Assembly: GCA_021464525.1 (NCBI GenBank)
Contig: JADRCO010000165.1
Location: forward strand, 1 to 46,524
Direction: 5' to 3'
DNA: 46,524 bases
Source: Rhizophagus sp. LPA8_4_AMF
Lineage: Eukaryota > Glomeromycota > Glomeromycetes > Glomerales > Glomeraceae
Below, one piece after another: positions 22,407 to 33,261 of this stretch. Position 1 is the stretch's first letter. Each line of letters starts with the position of its first letter. Position numbers and translations under genes: made by a program. Under the pieces are notes generated by a model. The model saw nothing but the letters and a program-made list of their open reading frames with translations, was not told where the DNA came from and ran no database searches.

Positions 22407-22688
22407 TCACGATAATATATTTATAATATACATACACGAGGATGAAGGAGAAGATGATATTGATGATGGTTTTGGTTGTAATAAAAGAAGTATATTTTTC
22501 TTTTCGTCTTCGGTAAGTAATTTATTCTTTAAAATCAATTGACGAGCAGCTTCCCAACCATCCTTTTGACTTTGTTCTGAACTTAAAATTGCACAAGCTT
22601 CTTTAACGGCAAGTGCTACTATACGTGCTCTATTTATGTCTTCTCCTGCTGTATTTGCTATGTCCATTTCAGGTTCTTTGATTGGCAT
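22407..22688 (-). CDS. Small helical protein of unknown function
   Basis: Single exon, 93 aa. Residues 12-75 look like three amphipathic helices (NRARIVALAVKEACAILSS, then KDGWEAARQLILKN, then TEDEKKNILLLLQ), followed by a Pro/Ser-rich tail. The acidic start MPIKEPEMDIAN lacks a signal peptide, so the protein is probably cytosolic or nuclear. The ATG at 22688 is preceded on the minus strand by TAGGAAGGTA, which could also be a splice site, so an upstream exon is not excluded. I do not recognise the family. Coding is supported by sense and amphipathic periodicity rather than by a domain match. Confidence 0.6.
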   Translation of the reverse strand: MPIKEPEMDIANTAGEDINRARIVALAVKEACAILSSEQSQKDGWEAARQLILKNKLLTEDEKKNILLLLQPKPSSISSSPSSSCMYIINILS

Positions 22689-25600
22689 TACCTTCCTACT
22701 AAATTGTTATTATACATTTTTCAAAATAATATAATCAAAAAAAAGAAAAGAAAATTAATAATTTGATAAAATAAATAGAGTAAATATATATATATTTGTA
22801 TATATATACTATAACAATTAAAACAATAATAATAATATTATTTATATTTACCGTTTTGTTATTTCAATATTTATATGAACTTTTTTTTTAAAAAAAAAAA
22901 TATACAATTTTTGCAAAACAAAAACAAAACGTCAAAATTCTATGGAAGATTTACTGAAAGAAAAAAAAAAAGAGTGAAAAGCCAAAAAAAAAACCCAAAA
23001 ATTATATTTAGATACCGAAAATCAAATTTCCAATAATTTAATGATGAAAAACGCGAACCAGTCTTTTAAGGTAATTCATTCAAGTTTTTAAATTGAAATT
23101 TTCAACCTAGGATGTTCTAGGTGATGGTTCTAGACCCTCTCGATGTGTTGATGTCATTTCCCTAATAGATGTTTATTTGTTTGTGTTATATGAACACTGC
23201 ATTTATTCATTCATTAGCTGAATAATAGGATGATATATTTATTTATTATAACAAACACGAAAACGGAAAAATTAAGCGAATAATTGAATGCGATCGCTTG
23301 TTCTAGACCTCAAAAGATCATCATATGATTATCAATTAAAGTCTAGTTAATCTGTTAAAAACGATATTGTATTAATTATATAAAATAAGAATACGAATTT
23401 TTTGTCATACCTAAACTATATTGCGATTAAATACTAAAATGATATAAAAGCATGAGCGTTCCTCTTTATAAATTTCCTATAAAAGTTGTGCGATTCCCAT
23501 TCTTTACCCTTTAAAATTCTTTATGTGGTTTTATTATTTTTTACCTATAAAGAAATCTAAATAACGTATTGGATGGTCAAGATAAGATTATATATATATA
23601 TATATCATATATATACAGTATATATATTCTTTAGTCAGTATAAAAGGTAAAAAAATTAACCGTCACGTGACATTCTATGTTGAGTGAACTTATCGTAAAA
23701 TCTATATATACTGTTTGTACTTTTCATTATGTGAATCTTTTGTGACCAAAAGAAGTTTTGTAATTGGGCATTTCGGTATTATTTCGATCCGGAACCAATT
23801 TATTCGGATTAAAACATAAACTCGGTGAAGTTATTCATTTATTCATTTAGATCGATGAACTAATTTAAGATACTATTTTTGACTTTTATGATACGATAAC
23901 AAAAATTTGATTTTATATAAATTATTAAATTACATAATAGATTATAAAAAATGTAAATGTATAAACGTTTTTGATAAAATCGAAAAAATCGTATTCGTAT
24001 TTTATTATACATTTAACAAAAATTTGCAACAAGGTTTAAGATCAGAATTTTGAACTTTAAATTCAGGCATTCAATCATGTCCAAATCAATGCTAGTTTGT
24101 ACTTTTATTCGATTTTTGATGCAAACGCAGTAAATTGAAAAGAAGGGAGGTTCTGAAATCAGTTTTTTTGTGACGATCATCGTTGTAATCATGTGTAACT
24201 ACATCAACTATGGTGTGACTACATGGCAATGTGTAACTACATCAGTTATGTGTGACTACGTCAGCTACGTGTAACGTAAGAATCATTTTTAACCTTGCAG
24301 CATGTATTCATTGCACTTGAATTGATTTCAATCAGTCAAATCGGTAACTTCGACAAAATATTCGTTAAATTTAAAGAATAGAATAAAACTTTGTGAAAAG
24401 CTCATTCTTTTGAAAAAAAAAAAAAAATTGAAATTGGAAGAATAAGTTTTGATGGAACACTAAATTAAATTTGTACCATATAATGAATGCTGCATACATT
24501 TATTGCAGTACTTTCCCGAAATAACATCCCCCTTAAAAAAAATAGTATCGGCCTATCGGGTACTAATTTATTGAAAAAGATATTCGATGCTAATTTTTTG
24601 ATCAAAATTTAATATTTGGCCAAAGTTATTTACACTTCTCCTTATATAGTATCTTCGGGGTACTACCTCAATTCAGTTTGATAAGAACCAGGGTAATTTA
24701 TGCAGCGCTATATGGTAAATATTTTGTTAATCGATGCATAATAGAAAAGGTCATAAACAAATATTAAAAAAATAAATTTTAAAAAGTAAGACGTACTCGT
24801 ACTGATTGTATGGCACAGCTTCAAATATCATCTATAAATTCTATAAATATACCCACTATATATATTTACCTTCCACAAATGCACCGGCCCCAAGCTTTAT
24901 AATTATTTTACTCTATAAATGCATGCTCTCTTTAAATGTACTATTTTGAAAATCATGTGTATGGCTCCCAAGGGAGGAGCATACACTAAATTTTTGACTG
25001 ATGCTAAAGATGGTTAAAATGATCAAACCCATTTTTTTCTTCCTTAAAAGAATTATTTACTCTTTGGACGAAAAATTATTTGGATGTAGTACATAAGTAA
25101 TTAAAAAATATCGCATGTATAAAATTGATTATATTCAAGGAAAACAATTTAATATTTGTTTTATATTTTTGTAAACTACCGTTATAACGCGAGGTAAACA
25201 CGACAAGTTACATCACTAAAAAAAAATGACATCATATTACTATTCCCATTATTTTACAAACTTGGAGATCAAAATCATAAATTCCTGATCGTCATGAAAA
25301 ACCATTTCTATGTTTTATAATAAAATTTAAAATTTTTGGTATTACAAACGATTATTTTATACTGTATATTAAATTCTAAAAAAAAAATTAGCGCGTGTAT
25401 AAACAAATAATTATCAACTCAATTAAAATTCATTAATTAATATGTTTATCTACAGTATATATTATAAATATTAGAAAAATGTAATCGGTCATATATTTCT
25501 TATTATGTCAAACTAAACAAAATTTTTTTTTCTGGTTTTAAAATAATCCATTACTTTTTTTGGTCACTATTCGGAAATGACCGACTACAATAACAATAAA

Positions 25601-27935
25601 TCTATGATATTCTAGAAGAAAATTTTGAAGTTAAAATCTTCCTAATTGGATACATTGGATACAGATGTTTTAAGATCATTGTTCTTATGATAATTTCTTA
25701 ATTTAGTCATGAGGAATAAGGAATTAGGATGATCTCTTTTGATTAATAAAATATGCGTATTTTTATATTCTAATAAAAGTAGTAATGTAATTCTTTAAGT
25801 TTAAAAAATATAATTTTTTTAAAAGAAAATCTAAACGTTATTGTAGAACAACAGATTGTTATTGAATGTTACAATATTAAATTGTTCAATAACAATTTTA
25901 CATAATTAATTTTGCATTTAACGAATAAATTATTGATTCCTTTGTATGCATGAGGATATTTATAAATTATTTATAAATACCCTATCATTATCCTCATTGT
26001 TATTATTTAATACTTTTGTTTTTTATGCAATTTGCGGTCGAGATGAATCTGAAGTATCATAATGTGTTGCAATACAGGTAAATAACAATAAGTAATAATT
26101 AATGATTTAAAGTTTTATAATTTTTATGGAAATGAAATAGAAACTGTTGCGATCCTTTTTATTTTTTAGGGTCTACAAGGAAGAATTTTGTAATAATCGT
26201 ATCATTATAAATTGCCATGTAAGAAGTATTTAATTTCTACCGATTTGCAGGTGATATATAATAATATGTGACTCGACTACAATGGCGTAGTGGCGCAGCA
26301 ACGCACATATTGCTTTAGCTGAATATAATAAACGGAAAATTACGTGATTATATACAAAGAAAATTTGAATATAACCGTTTTTCAGTGATATTTTTATTCT
26401 ATAGATCATCTATTGATAAGGTTTCATAAAGATCAAATGCATTTTTAAATTAAGTAAATTCACTAATACAAAAAAGATTATTTTATAATCATTTGTCAAA
26501 AATATTTGTAGAAAATTCCGTAACACACTATCAAAAATAATATTAAAGTGGCTTTCCCGAAAATAGATGAGATAAAGTTTATAATGTTTCATGTAATTTT
26601 TCAAATATCACATAAACATTGTTATTTTAATTAAACTATTTTCAATAAAGAAAAAAGATATTGCAGTGTCATACATAATAAATTTTTTTTATAACAGCAG
26701 GGTTCAAACAAAATAAACAACAAGTTTCATATGTGCACATCATATGAAGTTGGTAATTGGTAAATCATTATAAGAAATATTTTCCGCTGGGAGTATTACA
26801 AAATTTATTGATTAATCTCAAAATATATAGATTAATATTAAGTACACAATTTTGAGTTATGAAACTTTTGATAAGAGCACGATATTTCGCGCGTTATCAT
26901 TGATGTGTTATAATATATTCGATTATTGGTGAAGTTACACAAAACAACACATGACAGAAATTACTTGTTTTTTGCGCGCTCTTTCTTTTATTATTAAAAC
27001 TTTATCAAAATTTGACGATTTTGTGCCATTATTTGAATGCAAATGGGAAAATCAGGAGATTAATCACAATGGTTACAAAGTTTTTTTATTAATAATAAAT
27101 GAATCGAAATTTAAAAAAGATTTCTTATTTATAAATATATAAGTTATATCACGGTAAAAATAAACAAAGAATGTGAAAGGCACGCGATTTCAAATTTCAA
27201 GAAAAAAAAATTTTCAAATTTCTAAAAATTTTCTAATTAAAATACATATTTGGAAAGAAATGTAACATTGCACTAGAAAATATATATATATATATAATAA
27301 AAATTTCTAATCAAAATGGAAAACAATCGATTTTATTTTTAATTATTATTTTATTAGCAAATGCATCTAACCACTTATGTTGTTCCCTTCTTGCAAAAGA
27401 TCAAAAATATTCATCTATTAACACGTCTATATTCAATTGGTGTAATAAATAATGAGCGCTATCAATAAGTTTATTCAGTGTAGTACACATTCCAGCCAGA
27501 GCACAATATAAAAAATTTTTTTTTTTCTTTTTTTCAAAATCTTCTAATCTTCTTTTTTTTTTTTAAAAAAAAAAAAAATTGAATAAATTAAATAATTTAT
27601 TTAATTGAAACTTCAAAATTAAGGCTGTGTAAAATATCTCAATTTAGCTATAAACAAAACATGAGTCTTTAAAACAACGTACAATAATAAATCTTCTGCA
27701 TTAATCTATAATTTCAAGCAGACCTTTAATAATAGAAAATTGTGATGTGATTTTAATCATTTTTAAATTAAAAAATTATTTTTGTTGGTCATTATTAAAC
27801 TGTCCTATATTAGAAATTATGTAATAGGAAAACAAGATCCGTACATTGGGATCGACATGATAATAAAAAACCCACTCCCACTTTATACTAATGTTAGTTA
27901 TACATAAGTTCCTGTTCTTGTGCAACGAGATAAAA
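22689..27935. other. Long gene-poor intergenic region
   Basis: More than 5 kb with no supported gene. It holds AT microsatellites (23590-23630 and 27280-27300), the tandem array at 24191-24275, and a CGTCACGTGACA palindromic E-box at about 23661. An ORF at 26951-27142 (63 codons, plus) has somewhat protein-like composition (CFLRALSFIIKTLSKFDDF) but no family match, and could be an old remnant. A T-run/A-run switch lies at 27545-27580. Confidence 0.55.
24191..24275. repeat. About 20-bp tandem repeat, four to five copies
   Basis: Copies begin ATGTGTAACTACATCAACT, ATGGTGTGACTACATGGCA, ATGTGTAACTACATCAGTT and ATGTGTGACTACGTCAGCT, followed by a partial ACGTGTAAC. It lies in intergenic DNA. Confidence 0.85.
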
Positions 27936-27943
27936 TATATAAA
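27936..27943 (+). promoter_or_regulatory. TATA box deciding the start of the MATA-HMG gene
   Basis: TATATAAA ends only 15 bp before the upstream in-frame ATG at 27959, too close for that codon to be in a normal transcript. Initiation 25-35 bp downstream favours the ATG at 27989. Confidence 0.6.
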
Positions 27944-27988
27944 TGACAAGAAAATTTAATGATCCGTCTTGTATTAAATTATTCGGCT

Positions 27989-29059
27989 ATGAGTAAACTA
28001 GATAAAAACGAAGTTTCGCGTGTGCAAAATTCTGAAAGAGCGTGCGTTTTTATTGACTCCAGCGATCCTTTATGTCCCAACCAAGTTATAAATGGCAGCA
28101 ACCACCCATGCTTTAAACCTCCATTTCCACCAACTATTAATCCAAGAGATTTAATATTAAAACAATCTTCAAATGGTAAAATAATGGCGCGCGCTCCAAA
28201 TGCATTCATAATTTATAGAAAATTATGTGTTGAGGCCGCTCGTTCGCATGGTTATTATTTACCTATGACAGTTATATCTTCCATGACTTCACAATCATGG
28301 GAGGAAGAATCTTCGGATGTGAAAGCGGAATACAAACGTATAGCTCAAGAGGCAAATAAATATCATAGAGAAATGTTCCCAAAAACCGGACGACGCAAAA
28401 AACGTGAAAAATGGAATCTTGTTTCATTTCAACCAAAATCGTATTTACAAGAAGATTCTTCCAATATCACAAAAACCGCAAATAACAACAAACCTCTTAT
28501 ATCATCATCATCGTCTAAATCAAAGAAATTTTCTCCTTTATCACAATCACAACAATCAGATATAACACTTCAAAATTCAAATGATTCTATTAATATTACA
28601 TCTGAAATTTCAAAATCTATTAATTCTGAGATAAACCTATCTAGAAAGAAAATATATCCGAACCCGGATCTCTCTCCTGATAATTATCGAGAAATGTTTG
28701 ATTCAAAAGACATCGAACAGTTTCAACCTACTATGGAAAAAGTTACTTCGGACCATCCCATAAATATAAATTCTCCGTTTAATTTAGAGTTTTCGAGTTC
28801 GAATTTATCTTCCAATGGTTATTTTGATCTTGGAAATATATATGAAGAAGGAATACCTAATTGGAATATACAGCAAAATCGAGTTGTATCTGAGTCCGAA
28901 AATACTTTTTCTTCATGTCACCGAGAAGACGTCAATTATGAATCAAATAATTTGGAAAATTCCAGCATTAATACATCGGAGGGATTTGATTTGTCTGATA
29001 ATAATTTGAACGTTTCATATTCCGTTATGATGGAATCAGATTCTTATTTTGGAGTTTGA
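27989..29059 (+). CDS. MATA-type HMG-box transcription factor
   Basis: DNA-binding protein of the fungal mating-type HMG class, a family greatly expanded in Rhizophagus. Taking the ATG at 27989 gives 356 aa; the frame is open 30 bp further up (27959), but the TATA box makes that start unlikely. A conserved FPPTINPRDLI segment precedes the box. The HMG-box lies at about residues 68-131 (RAPNAFIIYRK, then ISSMTSQSWEEE, then AEYKRIAQEANKYHREMFP), with the usual aromatic and Trp core residues present. It is followed directly by a basic GRRKKREK stretch, a likely nuclear signal. The rest is Ser/Asn-rich and disordered, with an acidic C-terminus ending SDSYFGV. Single exon. Whether it acts in mating is unknown; this locus shows no homeodomain genes. 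Confidence 0.9.
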   Translation: MSKLDKNEVSRVQNSERACVFIDSSDPLCPNQVINGSNHPCFKPPFPPTINPRDLILKQSSNGKIMARAPNAFIIYRKLCVEAARSHGYYLPMTVISSMTSQSWEEESSDVKAEYKRIAQEANKYHREMFPKTGRRKKREKWNLVSFQPKSYLQEDSSNITKTANNNKPLISSSSSKSKKFSPLSQSQQSDITLQNSNDSINITSEISKSINSEINLSRKKIYPNPDLSPDNYREMFDSKDIEQFQPTMEKVTSDHPININSPFNLEFSSSNLSSNGYFDLGNIYEEGIPNWNIQQNRVVSESENTFSSCHREDVNYESNNLENSSINTSEGFDLSDNNLNVSYSVMMESDSYFGV

Positions 29060-30291
29060 TATTTTATTATTATTATATTTCTTACTTATTTCTTTAATTT
29101 TTTTAAATACACAAAATTATATATATTTATCATTTAATACATGTACTAATTTAACTTAATAAATTTTTATAGAATATAATTTAATTATTATTTTTATATT
29201 TATATTTATTTTATTTTTCTTTTACTATTTTGTCATTTATCGAAATCAGACATTTATTATTTTTTTACTTTGCAACGATGTAGTTAAATTTTTTAAGATT
29301 TTATACTTTCTATTTCTTCATTTCGTAGATATAGACAAAACCGTTTAATTATAATGAATTGAAAAAAAGATTTTAAGGTATTTTTTAAGATAAAATAAAA
29401 AAAAAATGTATAATTTTTTATGATTAGTTTTAAAGATAAAAATTTCATTGGAGAAAAAAAAAACAAGAATCCCGGAATATATCGGATTTTTTAAGGTACT
29501 TGAAACAATTTTTAGGTTAATAAAAAACTTTTCCGTTCTTGTATATTTTTATTATTATTGTTATATTTTTAAAGACAGATAATTACGAAAATACGATTAT
29601 GTTCAAATATTATATAAGAATACTCTCATGCTTATTATAAAATATAATTATAACGCGACATTTTTTATGGTAAATAAAAATTATAAAAAATCGATTGTAC
29701 CTTCTACCTAAATATAATAATTTATCAAATATGGTTATTAGTAGTTCGCAATTTATCTTGCGACTATAAAGATTACTTTTCCATAACGGACATTTCAACA
29801 AATATACCAACAACAGTCCAACAGCATATAACAACTCATGTCCGAAACGTATTACATCACCAATACGTCACGGTATATGTTAATGTCACATTTGTAATTA
29901 CAAATATTTTAATTTAATATAATAAATTTAAATATGTAAAACTCAAACTGACGGAATGTCATTACTCTTACAGGATTTTATTTTCGATTCTTAGTTTAAA
30001 ATAGTTTTTTATAACTTTCGTATAAACGTTTTTTAAATTCATAGCATATAAATAAATGTTTACTCGGTATCACCGAAGTTTACTTTGCTAAAGAAATGCC
30101 GAAATCCGAAGGGATATTTTACTGAAATATCATTTTGCCGAAAGGCCATTTTGCCAAAAATTTTATTAATTTTACACATAAATAAATTTTTTTTTTTTTT
30201 TTGATTTATTTAATTTCATTTACTCAAATAATAAATAAAATTGATTCATTCGACTAAAAGTCAATTTCGGTCAAACGACTTTCACTAATAC
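29060..30291. other. Intergenic
   Basis: 3' flank of the HMG gene, very A/T-rich. No supported gene; ORF 29610-29834 (minus) is low complexity. Positions about 30085-30160 contain GCCGAAA-type short repeats (TGCCGAAAT, TTGCCGAAAG). Confidence 0.55.
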
Positions 30292-30527
30292 GTTTCTATA
30301 GTGATGAAATTGGAAGCACTTTTTGGGAACTTCCAATTTTTCAAATTCCAGTAATACTTCCAATTCAAATAAAAAGTCATTGGAAGCTTCCAATGCAAAT
30401 AGAAACATATAAGTTTTATATCAAGTGAGAATTGGAAGCACTTTTGGACTTCCAAATCTTCCAATTCCAATAATACTTCCAATTCCAATAAAAATCTTCC
30501 AATGCCCATCACTGCGCCGGTTTCTAT
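30292..30527. mobile_element. Probable hAT-like MITE (degenerate)
   Basis: A short element packed with TTGGAAG/CTTCCAA motifs (about a dozen, including the palindrome TTGGAAGCTTCCAA). Left end AGTGATGAAATTGGAAG matches the inverted right end CAGTGATGGGCATTGGAAG. GTTTCTAT flanks both sides exactly (30292-30299 and 30520-30527), an 8-bp target duplication if the ends are 30300 and 30519; the right end then carries five extra bases (CGCCG). Same family as the element at 39573-39714. The 89-codon ORF inside it is a by-product of the repeats. Confidence 0.6.
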
Positions 30528-31360
30528 ATCACCACAATAACCGGGACTGTTCAAAAAAAATTTGTTGGATCATATATAAAAGTCAGATTGGCATTCTAAA
30601 TTCTCTTTTTGACTTTTAAGTAATGTTGTAGAACAGATAAAATATAAAATACGTAGTTCTTAAGCGCTCTATAATAAATACATAAGAGTTACGCAATGGT
30701 CTCTTAATATATCTATAGGTAACAAGCTTATTTGCTTAGTCACATGGCACGAGGAACTTCAATTATTGTCACGTGATCATTTTGCCGATCATAACTAAAA
30801 ATGGCTAGATCAATTATCGAAAATTTGGTTTTTTTTTAAAATGAAACTTTAATACAATAACTATTCAGCTTTTAAAATCATTTTTTATATAGGAATGCTT
30901 GCCTTCTCTTCAAGTTTGATTATATTTAAAAGGGAGGTTATGAATGCCATTTTTAACTTTCATATTGAATTTTATAAAAGTTGATTTTATTAAGAAATTG
31001 GTATTCAAAATCTCCATTTTTTCTCTAAGTAAACTTGCAGAAAAAGCAAAAATGTGTATAGAATTTGATTGTTATTAAGTTTTGTTTGAAAAACAAGAAC
31101 AAGAAATTTTTTTAGTAAGTTTTTATCATCTATTTTTGGAAATAATCTGCAAAATTGAGGTCACGTGCCAATAATTTTTTGGTGGTGTTATTTTTTTTGA
31201 TTTTATTTGCATATACGCTGGGAAAATCTCCATGAGGTTAGGTTTGCTTAAAATTAATGATATTTTTCGCTAATGTCATATTAATTTTAGCAGAATTTTT
31301 GAAAAGTCATATGCTATGATTTTTGGATAAATTTGGCAATATTTAATATGAATTTTTTAA
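30528..31360. other. Intergenic
   Basis: A/T-rich, no supported ORF. CACGTGATC at about 30769 is an E-box-like site. No repeat unit larger than homopolymers was noticed. Confidence 0.55.
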
Positions 31361-31370
31361 ATGAATGGTG

Positions 31371-31387
31371 AATTTCCATCAGTGAAT
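31371..31387 (+). repeat. Left 17-bp target-site duplication
   Basis: AATTTCCATCAGTGAAT, identical to 33004-33020 at the other end of the insertion. Confidence 0.85.
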
Positions 31388-33003
31388 TTTACAGATGAAA
31401 ACTCTCTCCAGTTGCATTCACAACCATTTTTTTTACTATTTTTTCACATAAAAATTTTATTTTTTGTTTTATTTTCTTTAAACATATACTTTAAGCCTTT
31501 ATAATACACTTTATTTTCTTTATATTCTTTATTTTAGTTTTCTTTTTTATTTCTACTGACTTAGTTTTAGTAGCGAACTCTGACTTTTGACTTTTCCTTG
31601 ATTTATTTTATTGAAGAACAAATAACACGTATTATCAAGATTTAAGCGAAACAAATATGGTCTACTTTTATTAACAATAATAATAATAGTTTACTTTTTA
31701 ACGCTATGGAGAGACTTACTAACAAAGCCTTGGATAATAAAGACTTTATATATTTCCTTGGCAACACTTCAGATTATACCAACAGACAGACGTGATATGA
31801 GTACTTAACTGAACTCTTAGGTTCCTTGGCGGCCTGCCCACCACATTATAAAAATGGAATATCAACAAAAATAAGATGATATTTCGACTACCTCTATCTG
31901 GTTGTTTTTCCAAAAATCTCCTCCTCCTTTTTTCCTTCTTGCCAAAAATGGCTACCCCTTATTTTTCGTTGGCAAACAACCCAAATAAAGCCAATACCAA
32001 AATGGAAAGTTGGTATTTCTAAACCGGGTGGAATCTCTAAACTTTTCCTGGATGTGCTTTTGAACAAGATCAAAATAAGTTTAGACGCGCCCAATCATGT
32101 GCTTTCTTCAGAACTATTTTTAGAACATGACACAACAAATAACTCTCATTTGCCAAATCTGTTAATAAGCATAGGGAATACCATATTGGACACCTTTAAT
32201 ATGCATAATTGGACTTTGATTTGATGTCTTATTTTTGGCTTCTTCTACACAGCTAGAGGAATCAGAGATAGGAATAAACTCATGAATTTAGATGTGGTGA
32301 CCTTTGAGTTCTTTTACTTTTTTGTCTTCAACTATAGATTTTCTTTTATTTCTTCTTGTTTCTTTTTTGTTTTTGTCTTTTTTTTACCAATTTTTAGTAT
32401 AGAATTTTCTTGGATAGATTCTTTGTTTTTGAATATCTGTTTCTGTTGGAAGGTATGGAGTCTTCTGTCTCCAAATACCATGTTTCCTGAAGAATGATCT
32501 GTAAGTGCCAATGTAATCACCTTATTTGAAGATATTGGATCTACCGTATATGTCAGTGAAAGAATTAACAACATTACCACATGGCGGGCTGGAGGATCTT
32601 TGTATGTAGCATTATTGCTTGAGTGTTGGAATTCCTACTTCAGCAACTGTGCGCAGGTGACAATGGAGTTATGTGAACTAGCGGTATACATTCATATTTT
32701 GGGGGGACAGAGGGGTTTAAAAAATGTTTTTTCTTTTTTCTTTTCTTTGCTATGGTGTAGCAGGTCCTTGAGTCAACCAACTAAGAACGTAGGCATTTGC
32801 TAAGATAGCGTGCTTTACCTTACACTTACCTACTGAGTGAATGAGCTCACTGACAGTGCACACGTGGGGTTCTATTACTGAATGACGAGTGGTTTATTAA
32901 TTCTTTGAAGTAGATTAGTCTTGTTTTTATTTTTACCTAATGTATTAGATTACTTGTACCTGATTTACTTAATTAATAAATGCGCTGCAGCAAGAAAAAA
33001 AAA
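31388..33003 (+). mobile_element. Retroposed insertion (processed transcript or LINE-type) with A-tail
   Basis: A 1.6-kb block flanked by a perfect 17-bp direct repeat. Its right end reads AATAAA (32975-32980), a 14-base spacer TGCGCTGCAGCAAG, then an A run of about 11 against the repeat: a polyadenylated transcript copied into DNA by a LINE-type machinery on the plus strand. Base composition is less A/T-rich than the flanks. Inside, 31880-32224 is free of stops for about 115 codons (KWKVGISKPGGISKLFLDVL, then SLDAPNHVLSSELFLEHD) but has no early ATG. 31707-31794 starts MERLTNKALDNKDFIYFLGN. No reverse transcriptase or nuclease motif is visible. So it is either a processed pseudogene of a host mRNA, a 5'-truncated LINE, or a non-autonomous element. 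Confidence 0.75.
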
Positions 33004-33020
33004 AATTTCCATCAGTGAAT
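33004..33020 (+). repeat. Right 17-bp target-site duplication
   Basis: AATTTCCATCAGTGAAT, directly after the A-tail; its first two bases could also be counted in the tail. Confidence 0.85.
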
Positions 33021-33261
33021 GAACATTATTTATTTATAAGAAATGAGATAAAATGCGTGTAGAATACATTATATCAGTTTATTTTAATGCATATGGAAAA
33101 CATTGTTATACAGATGAACCAGTGAAAGCATTAATGAATTTAATGATGTCTTTTATATTTCGTTACAGTTACATAAGTTATATATGTCCATTAATTTTAA
33201 TGTTTTTAATGATTTAAGTGAAGAATTTGAAAAAAATGATGAAAACATTATTAAAAAGTAA

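Larger units (their letters stand above)
31361..33261 (+). pseudogene. Old coding remnant split by the retrocopy insertion
   Basis: If the 31388-33003 insert and one target duplication are ignored, the ATG at 31361 reads MNGEFPSVNEH and continues from 33021 (YLFIRNEIKCV) to a stop, exactly across the join. Just downstream, 33053-33217 is open for 54 codons (VEYIISVYFNAYGKHC, then YTDEPVKALMNLMMSFIF). A second frame at about 33165-33261 (LYMSINFNVFNDLSEEFEK) would follow after a one-base shift or a TTACAG acceptor. These look like pieces of one decayed protein gene; I do not recognise the family. Confidence 0.45.

Noticed and set aside
27959..27988. Upstream in-frame ATG of the MATA-HMG gene as the start
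   Set aside because: It lies 15 bp from the TATA box, so it is unlikely to be in the transcript; the ten extra residues add no recognisable part.
30285..30619. ORFs of 89 and 64 codons on opposite strands
   Set aside because: They arise from TTGGAAG/CTTCCAA repeats inside the MITE; the Leu-Glu and Pro-Ile patterns simply read the repeat.
32282..32803. Phe/Ser-rich ORFs within the retroposed block
   Set aside because: Composition follows T-rich DNA, and an overlapping minus-strand ORF competes; no domain.
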